Assembly (NCBI GenBank): GCA_945787595.1 | Contig: CALZJV010000512.1 | Location: forward strand, 1-10,553 | DNA length: 10,553 nucleotides | DNA from: an uncultured Desulfobacterales bacterium | Lineage (GTDB): Bacteria > Desulfobacterota > Desulfobacteria > Desulfobacterales > JAFDCJ01 | Direction: 5' to 3' | Shown here: piece by piece, positions 5,908 to 10,553 of the stretch | How the letters are laid out: every line of letters starts with the position of its first letter | Numbering within the stretch: the first letter of the stretch is position 1 | Notes under the pieces: generated by a model | The model's database searches: none | The model's input: the letters and a program-made list of their open reading frames with translations, nothing else | Told to the model about the DNA's origin: nothing | Translations under genes and position numbers: made by a program

Positions 5908-5934
5908 TCTAATCTAAAAAGAAACTTTGGCGAT

Positions 5935-5989
5935 GTAGGGCGGACCACCTTGCCCGCCGGGATATGGTCGGTACGGTGGCCGACCCTAC
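5935..5989. repeat. Imperfect inverted repeat GTAGGG...CCCTAC
   Basis: The arms GTAGGGCGGACCACC (5935-5949) and GGTGGCCGACCCTAC (5975-5989) pair with few mismatches around a 25-base centre. It looks like a small palindromic intergenic element (MITE- or REP-like) lying between the two hairpin units. Confidence 0.6.
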
Positions 5990-6023
5990 GCAATTCTGAT
6001 GAAGTTTCATACAAGCGCCGCCT

Positions 6024-6043
6024 CTGGCCTGAACAGCGGCCAG
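6024..6043. repeat. Hairpin unit 2 of a covarying pair
   Basis: CTGGCC, an 8-base loop TGAACAGC, then GGCCAG, followed by TCTGATCGAAATAGAAACTT. Stem and loop lengths equal those of unit 1; the C-G pair has become T-A on both sides. Confidence 0.6.
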
Positions 6044-6251
6044 TCTGATCGAAATAGAAACTTGATTTCCTCTAAAAGCTATTGTTGACCACGAAAAAGG
6101 TGTCAGCAGTGAAAACGCGATAGCCGGCCTGAAACCCGAAACCTGAAACCCATGCTCGGAGAAGGTTTCATCACGCCCGATAATGTCCAAAAAAAGAGCT
6201 ATTTTCATAGTAAATTACGAGGTCTGAAATTTTATACGTTCACAGGTTCCA

Positions 6252-6269
6252 GGTTCACCGTTCAGGGTT
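6252..6269 (-). repeat. Exact 18-base repeat, inverted copy
   Basis: On the minus strand this reads AACCCTGAACGGTGAACC, identical to 1419-1436. The preceding bases on that strand (CAAGGTTAGCAGAAGAAAAG) are also loosely like those before 1419. Confidence 0.55.
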
Positions 6270-6422
6270 GCTTTTCTTCTGCTAACCTTGACAAACTACG
6301 AACCTCTTGTTGAAACTTCTTGAAATCCAATGTCATTTTGAGGAAGTTTCCTGTTCGATTAAACTGGACGCTTCGGCGGCCAACGGCTGGGCTGAACCTT
6401 GAACCTCTGAACCTGCAACCGG

Positions 6423-7133
6423 TTATTTTTTCCTCAGGTAAACAACTATACTTTTCCCCAGAATCGGGTTCAGCAGATTTTCCAGAAAACGCGTACCTCG
6501 AGGTTGCTTCATGATATCCCAGGTCAGGAAACGGTGATACAGGTTGACCGGTACTGAATCGCTGCGTTTTGGTCCCACCAGGCATTTCAGCCACCAGAAC
6601 GGGGTGTGCAGGCTGTGGGCGAAATGTACCGCCCACTTTTCAACTCCGGAGTCTTCCAGATCGGCGATTAAATCAGACTGTTTGAAGATCCGAACATGCC
6701 CTCCTTGGGTATTACGGTAATCTTGCGACAGGACCCAACAGATGCATTCCGGCCAATATCTGGGAACGCTGACCACAAGATTGCACCCCGGCTTTAAAAC
6801 CCGGACGATTTCTTCAACGGCAATCTGATGGTGCCCAATGTGTTCCAGAACCTCGGAGCAGATAACAATATCGAAATAGTCATCCTTAAAGGGCAAGCAG
6901 GTCACGTCCGCCGCTGAAAGGCCCCAGACCCCCCCGCCGTGTTCACCCAGCCGGTCATGCAGTTTGAGTCGTTCTCGGGCTTCGGTCAAGTCCTTGAAAT
7001 TCAGATCGACTCCGATGGCGGTGACGTTTTGGCATTGATATGCCGCACAGGTGTGACGACCGGAACCGCAACCGATGTCCAGGATCTTAAACCCGGGTTT
7101 AACGGCAAGCCGGTCAAATTCGACGGTGACCAT
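6423..7133 (-). CDS. Class I SAM-dependent methyltransferase
   Basis: A 236-residue protein with a Rossmann-type methyltransferase domain. Motif I LDIGCGSGRH (18-27) binds SAM, the acidic D43 in GVDL ends beta 2, AADVTCLPF (74-82) and FDIVICSEVLEHI (87-99) are the next motifs, and VLKPGCNL (112-119) is the usual post-motif loop with one glycine changed to C. The C-terminal part (from ~120) is Trp- and His-rich and presumably binds the acceptor; it resembles small-molecule or lipid/glycan methyltransferases but no substrate can be read. The start is well supported: GGGAGG on the minus strand (7140-7145) lies 6 bases before the ATG. It overlaps the end of the glycosyltransferase gene by 20 bases, so the two are translationally coupled and probably modify the same product. 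It is the last gene of the operon. Confidence 0.88.
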   Translation of the reverse strand: MVTVEFDRLAVKPGFKILDIGCGSGRHTCAAYQCQNVTAIGVDLNFKDLTEARERLKLHDRLGEHGGGVWGLSAADVTCLPFKDDYFDIVICSEVLEHIGHHQIAVEEIVRVLKPGCNLVVSVPRYWPECICWVLSQDYRNTQGGHVRIFKQSDLIADLEDSGVEKWAVHFAHSLHTPFWWLKCLVGPKRSDSVPVNLYHRFLTWDIMKQPRGTRFLENLLNPILGKSIVVYLRKK

Positions 7134-8367
7134 CGATGACCTCCCGGTAAGCGTCCACGGTTTTTTCTGCAGCTCTTCCCCAGGTAAAATGTTCTTGAAC
7201 CCGTTTGTATCCGGCCAGGCCCAAATTTTTGGCCTTTATAGGATTGGCGAGAAGTTCGCGTATGGCACCGGCGAGTGCTGATGAATCGGCAGGCGGCACC
7301 AAAACGCCGGCATCTCCCACCACTTCTGGCAACGCGCCTCCGGTGGTGCTGATGACCGGAACCCCGCATGCCATGGCTTCTCCTACCGGAAGACCAAAGC
7401 CTTCATAAACGGAAGGAACCACAGCCATCGTCGCCCTGGCATATTGGCGGACAAATTCGTGATCGTCAATCCTGCCGGTGAAATTGATACGGTGACCGAT
7501 GCCCAGCTCCCTAACCAGCTCCATAATGTCACCGTCTTTTTTGGGTTCTCCAACGACGGTAACGTGGATATTCTGATTTTTCTCCAGTTCGGCCACCGCC
7601 TGAAACAGAAAAAAAAGCCCTTTCAGCGGCGTATCGGCGCTGTTGGTTACAATAATCCGATTTTTTTCTCTTTCGATATCGGAGATGGGATAGAAAAGGT
7701 TCGTGTTGATGCCGTTGGCTACGATGCTAAACTTTTCCATCGGTAGGTTAAAATCCCGGCTTATGTCTTCTTTGGCCGATTTTGAAACGGTAATGATGCG
7801 GGGAAGTGATCTGGACACCCGCTTTTGCATGCCGATAAAAGAATACCATCGCCACTGTTTCATTTTCTCCCATGGAGAGAAAACCGAATGAATGGCGATT
7901 TTGCGGTCCACCGTGACGGGGTGATGGATGGTGGCAATGGTTGGCATCAGCTGATTTATGGCCCATATGCCGTAAGAGAGGCTTTGGTTGTCATGCACGA
8001 TATCATATCTGTGCAACCTAGATTTCATAAATTGATATGCCCTGAGTCCGAATGTAAACGGCTCCGGAAAACCCATAGTGCAGACCCCGATCCATTCAAT
8101 GAGATTGATCGGATCCAGGAGTTCCTGAAGGGCAGGGATTCTGAAGGGATCCTCGGGATTGTAGAGATCAAGGCAAGGCAGCTGATACACTGGTATATCA
8201 TCGTCTAGCTGCGGATCGGGAGGACCTGATATTACCTCGACAATATGGCCGAGATCCTTGAGTGCCCGGCTTAAATTTTTCAGATAAACCCCCTGACCGC
8301 CGCAGTGGGGGTTGCTGCGGTAGCTTAATAGGCACACGCGCAAGGGCCCGTAATTTTTTCGCGACAT
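7114..8367 (-). CDS. Glycosyltransferase, GT-B fold, family 4 type
   Basis: From the ATG at 8367 the protein has 417 residues. Its N-terminal domain opens with RVCLLSYRSNPHCGGQGVYL, the glycine-rich acceptor-side loop (GGQG at 23-26). The C-terminal domain carries DTPLKG (245-250; the K contacts the nucleotide-sugar phosphates) and the E-x7-E signature in YEGFGLPVGE (E322 and E330), then the family-typical CGVPVISTTGGALPEVV. Such enzymes move a sugar from an NDP- or GDP-sugar to a glycan, lipid or small acceptor at the cytoplasmic side of the membrane. A GTG at 8496 would add 43 residues that do not look like family sequence; ATG 8367 is preferred because homologous sequence begins just after it and a promoter-like site lies between the two. 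Donor and acceptor are unknown. It overlaps the methyltransferase downstream. Confidence 0.88.
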   Translation of the reverse strand: MSRKNYGPLRVCLLSYRSNPHCGGQGVYLKNLSRALKDLGHIVEVISGPPDPQLDDDIPVYQLPCLDLYNPEDPFRIPALQELLDPINLIEWIGVCTMGFPEPFTFGLRAYQFMKSRLHRYDIVHDNQSLSYGIWAINQLMPTIATIHHPVTVDRKIAIHSVFSPWEKMKQWRWYSFIGMQKRVSRSLPRIITVSKSAKEDISRDFNLPMEKFSIVANGINTNLFYPISDIEREKNRIIVTNSADTPLKGLFFLFQAVAELEKNQNIHVTVVGEPKKDGDIMELVRELGIGHRINFTGRIDDHEFVRQYARATMAVVPSVYEGFGLPVGEAMACGVPVISTTGGALPEVVGDAGVLVPPADSSALAGAIRELLANPIKAKNLGLAGYKRVQEHFTWGRAAEKTVDAYREVIDGHRRI

Positions 8368-8401
8368 TCGAAAATTTCTTGGTTTTGTCGCTGGCGGCTT
8401 T

Positions 8402-8430
8402 TTAATACCCAAAATAGTAACTCGTTGCAA
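8402..8430 (-). promoter_or_regulatory. Possible sigma-70 promoter of the glycosyltransferase operon
   Basis: On the minus strand TTGCAA (8430-8425), 17 bases, then TATTAA (8407-8402). Each hexamer matches consensus at four of six positions with ideal spacing. Transcription would begin near 8395, which favours the ATG at 8367 over the GTG at 8496. Confidence 0.35.
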
Positions 8431-8934
8431 AGTATTTACTTTTTCCCGGGAACAAATTCCATTTTTTTTAATATCCGGATTTTTATGCGGAATCACAAGA
8501 TTAAATGTGCATCCAATACAGATTTTTTGTCATTGCCGTCAAGTTTTTTTCGAGAAAGTATGCACCGATAGCACGGAATGCGAATTCTGAGTCCCTGATC
8601 GGTTAAAATTGATATTGTGTTTGATAGTACCGACATTATAAAGCAAACTAGATTGGATATCGAACCAGAGCTCCACGGAAATGTTTTTGATATCATCAAG
8701 GGTGCGTGATCATAGTTTCTTATTACATTACACCTTTAAATGTCTCGCAAATTGTGTGGGTTTCCGTCTGCCCTTATCCCGAAAATATATGGACGTAACT
8801 ATCCATCCGGATGCTAGGTCTTTTTTAAAAATATTCTGAATTGCCCCGCTAAAGTTTTCACCCAATCCGTCGATATAATAATTTGCAGGTATGCCCAAAG
8901 TTGAAGTTGAACCCTTTATACCCGGACCTATCAC
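8431..8934. other. Divergent intergenic region
   Basis: About 500 bases separate the glycosyltransferase and the response regulator. Frames on both strands look unlike real proteins. One stretch, 8599-8709 on the plus strand, reads like a short protein remnant with no start codon. Promoters for both neighbours should lie here. Confidence 0.5.
8874..8879 (+). promoter_or_regulatory. Possible -10 box for the response regulator
   Basis: A perfect TATAAT lies about 55 bases before the ATG at 8935. No good -35 hexamer is seen at 16-18 bases upstream, so this would need an activator or may be chance. Confidence 0.3.
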
Positions 8935-10553
8935 ATGGATGATCAAAAAAAAGAAACAATTCTATTTGTGGATGATGAAGAGAGCATATTGGATGTTGCC
9001 AGTCAATATTTTAAGCGACAAGGTTATCAAACATTCACCGCTTGTAACGGTGTCGAAGCCCTGAAAATCTTTGAGAATGAAAGTGTGGACTGTTGTTTTA
9101 CCGACATCAACATGCCTGAAATGAACGGGCTTGAGCTGGCTGAAAATATCAGAATGCGCGATACAACCATGCCGGTTATCGTTATGACAGGCTATCCGTC
9201 CCTGGAAAACACCATTCAGACCCTGAAAAACGGTGTTGTCGATTTTTTAATCAAACCGGTCAATCTCAGGCAGATGGAGCTGTGCATGTTGCGGGTAATG
9301 AAGCAGCGCGGGCTTTTCGTAGAAAACGTGCTCTTAAAAGAGGAAGTTAAAAGCAAGGAACGCCTCGAAAAGCTCAACCATGAATTGCTGTTTAAGGTGG
9401 ATGAACTGAACATTTTAAACAAAATAATGGGTAGTTTTACCGCCACTGTCTCCACCACAGATGTTTTTAAGCGCGCTGTGGATGTGGCGCTTGAGATCAC
9501 CCATGCAGATCGCTGCATGTTCCATGTGATCAACGAATCCGTCGGCCAGCCTTTTGTGGTTGCTTCAGCAGTAATAGGGGAGGATGAAAAAGAAGAAAAT
9601 GAGCCGGAAGCAAACCCGCCATTGCCTCGAAATTCCATTGGTAAGCAATCGGACGATTACTCATCATGTCTTTGCCGCCTGATTTTGGAGGTTGCATTCG
9701 ACGAGATACCGCTCCTGATTTCGGAAAATAATGGTGTCCGCGGGCTCCCCAGGGAACTGATATCTATAATGATCGTACCTTTGAAAATCCGCGAGAAAGT
9801 ATTCGGTGTTTTGACTGCTATCATCCGCCAGGGTGCGGTCCGATTTAGCGAAAAAGATTTATATTATCTTTCCTTTATGGCTCAGAGTGCGACGCATTCC
9901 ATTGAGAACCTGGCACTATATGAAAATATTTACGAAAATCTGTTTGCAACGCTGTATGCATTTGTTAATGCAGTTGAGGCGAGAGATCTTTATACCCGTC
10001 AGCACTCAAGTCGCGTGACGGGAATTTCTCTGATAATAGGCAAGCAACTGGGATGCACCAGTGAGGAACTGGATATTTTGAATTTTGCCGGCCACCTTCA
10101 CGATATCGGTAAAATTGGAATCCGAGACGATATCCTGCTAAAACCCGATCGGCTCACCTCTAAGGAATTCAAGAAAATAAAGGAGCATCCGGCCATCGGC
10201 GCCAATATTTTGGAGCACTTAGGTATGTGGGAAAAAGAACGGCAAATTATTCACTGCCATCATGAACGGTTTGACGGTACCGGATACCCGGATGGTTTAA
10301 AGCGTGAGCAAATCCCCCTTCTGGCTCGGATTCTTTCGGTTGCCGATGTTTACGATGCGATGGCATCGGATCGTGCCTACCGCAAACGGATGGAAGAAGA
10401 ACTTATTCTTAAGGTTATCCACGAAGGTGCTGGTACCCAGTTCGATCCCGATGTGGTGGCGGCATTTAAACATGTGTATGACCAGGGAACAATTTTGAGT
10501 TATATGGAAAGCAATCCGTTGGAAGATGCCAGCCGTTTTCTGATCAGCAATGG
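8935..10553 (+). CDS. REC-GAF-HD-GYP response regulator, predicted c-di-GMP phosphodiesterase (partial)
   Basis: 539 codons are visible; the frame runs off the right edge. Residues 1-120 are a receiver domain: acidic pocket D13 D14, phospho-acceptor D57 in FTDINMPEMNG, T in VMTG, and K in FLIKPV. A helical linker (about 125-165) leads to a GAF-like sensor domain (about 165-310). The HD-GYP domain follows with all key residues: H357 (QHSSRV), HD 389-390 (HLHDIGK), EHPAIGANIL, HCHHE, GTGYPDG (GYP 450-452), D471 in VADVYDAM, and FDPDVV. HD-GYP enzymes hydrolyse cyclic-di-GMP to pGpG or GMP at a metal centre, so the protein should lower c-di-GMP under control of a partner histidine kinase and of GAF ligand binding. 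The start is fixed by an in-frame stop at 8908-8910 and no other start after it. The ribosome site is weak. No kinase is in view. The gene is divergent from the glycosyltransferase operon. Confidence 0.92.
   Translation, partial: MDDQKKETILFVDDEESILDVASQYFKRQGYQTFTACNGVEALKIFENESVDCCFTDINMPEMNGLELAENIRMRDTTMPVIVMTGYPSLENTIQTLKNGVVDFLIKPVNLRQMELCMLRVMKQRGLFVENVLLKEEVKSKERLEKLNHELLFKVDELNILNKIMGSFTATVSTTDVFKRAVDVALEITHADRCMFHVINESVGQPFVVASAVIGEDEKEENEPEANPPLPRNSIGKQSDDYSSCLCRLILEVAFDEIPLLISENNGVRGLPRELISIMIVPLKIREKVFGVLTAIIRQGAVRFSEKDLYYLSFMAQSATHSIENLALYENIYENLFATLYAFVNAVEARDLYTRQHSSRVTGISLIIGKQLGCTSEELDILNFAGHLHDIGKIGIRDDILLKPDRLTSKEFKKIKEHPAIGANILEHLGMWEKERQIIHCHHERFDGTGYPDGLKREQIPLLARILSVADVYDAMASDRAYRKRMEEELILKVIHEGAGTQFDPDVVAAFKHVYDQGTILSYMESNPLEDASRFLISN

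Larger units (their letters stand above)
5791..6422. other. Gene-free, repeat-filled stretch
   Basis: No real gene is seen on either strand. It contains two related hairpins, a long inverted repeat between them, and GAAACC- and GAACC-type short repeats (6130-6152 and 6393-6420), the latter directly after the methyltransferase stop. No T-tract terminator is visible for the minus-strand operon that ends at 6423. Confidence 0.55.

Noticed and set aside
5745..6208. Two minus-strand frames of 89 and 99 codons
   Set aside because: They run through hairpins and inverted repeats and show no family likeness.
6262..6636. A 124-codon minus-strand frame ending MTLDFKKFQQEVRSLSRL...
   Set aside because: Most of it is a shadow of the methyltransferase gene and GAACC repeats. 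The last 24 codons look helical and might be a gene fragment, but this is too short to call.
8728..8946. A 72-codon minus-strand frame overlapping the start of the response regulator
   Set aside because: It would overlap head-to-head with a well-supported gene, and has no ribosome site or recognisable domain.
9216..9638. A 140-codon minus-strand frame
   Set aside because: It is Ser/Thr-rich and lies inside the receiver-GAF coding region, a typical antisense shadow.
1..10553. CRISPR array, tRNA or rRNA genes, or an obvious anti-phage system
   Set aside because: No regularly spaced repeats with unique spacers, no tRNA-like cloverleaf, and no nuclease, toxin or defence domains were seen.

Overview
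The window reads as a repeat-rich, low-density accessory stretch of a Gram-negative bacterial chromosome. The best guess is a sulfate-reducing deltaproteobacterium (Desulfobacterota, Desulfobacteraceae-like). That guess rests on the sequence type of the two universal-stress-protein (USP) copies, a near-consensus sigma-54 promoter, a GAF/HD-GYP response regulator, a group II intron tail and many palindromic intergenic repeats. It is inference; there is no rRNA or marker gene here.

Layout: (1) Bases 1-96 are the 3' end of a group II intron (domains V and VI), whose body lies to the left of the window. (2) Bases 97-2343 hold almost no intact gene. They contain one copy of a ~150-bp structured dispersed repeat (R-A), a frameshifted USP gene behind a well-preserved sigma-54 promoter with upstream direct repeats, a REP/BIME-like palindrome pair, and a second copy of the dispersed repeat (R-C). 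(3) 2344-3431 is a membrane-anchored, coiled-coil, pentapeptide-repeat protein; its natural ATG and Shine-Dalgarno are separated from the body by a one-base slip in an A8 run. (4) 3693-4868 is an MFS transporter whose stop codon is formed by the first bases of a third dispersed repeat (R-B). (5) 5222-5790 is a second copy of the USP promoter-gene block, with a large in-frame deletion in the gene. (6) 5787-6422 is another gene-free stretch with covarying hairpins and an inverted repeat. (7) 8367-6423 (minus strand) is a two-gene operon: a family-4 type glycosyltransferase overlapping a class I SAM methyltransferase, plausibly for a cell-surface glycan or glycolipid. (8) 8935 to the right edge (plus strand) is a REC-GAF-HD-GYP response regulator, a predicted phosphorylation-controlled cyclic-di-GMP phosphodiesterase, cut by the window end.

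Functional links: the glycosyltransferase and methyltransferase are translationally coupled. The HD-GYP regulator is divergent from them, and cyclic-di-GMP commonly controls surface polysaccharide, so a link is possible but unproven. No defence system, CRISPR array, tRNA or rRNA was seen. The most unusual material is regulatory and repetitive: the duplicated sigma-54/USP unit whose promoters look better kept than its genes, the covarying dispersed hairpin families, and the homopolymer slip in the pentapeptide-repeat gene.
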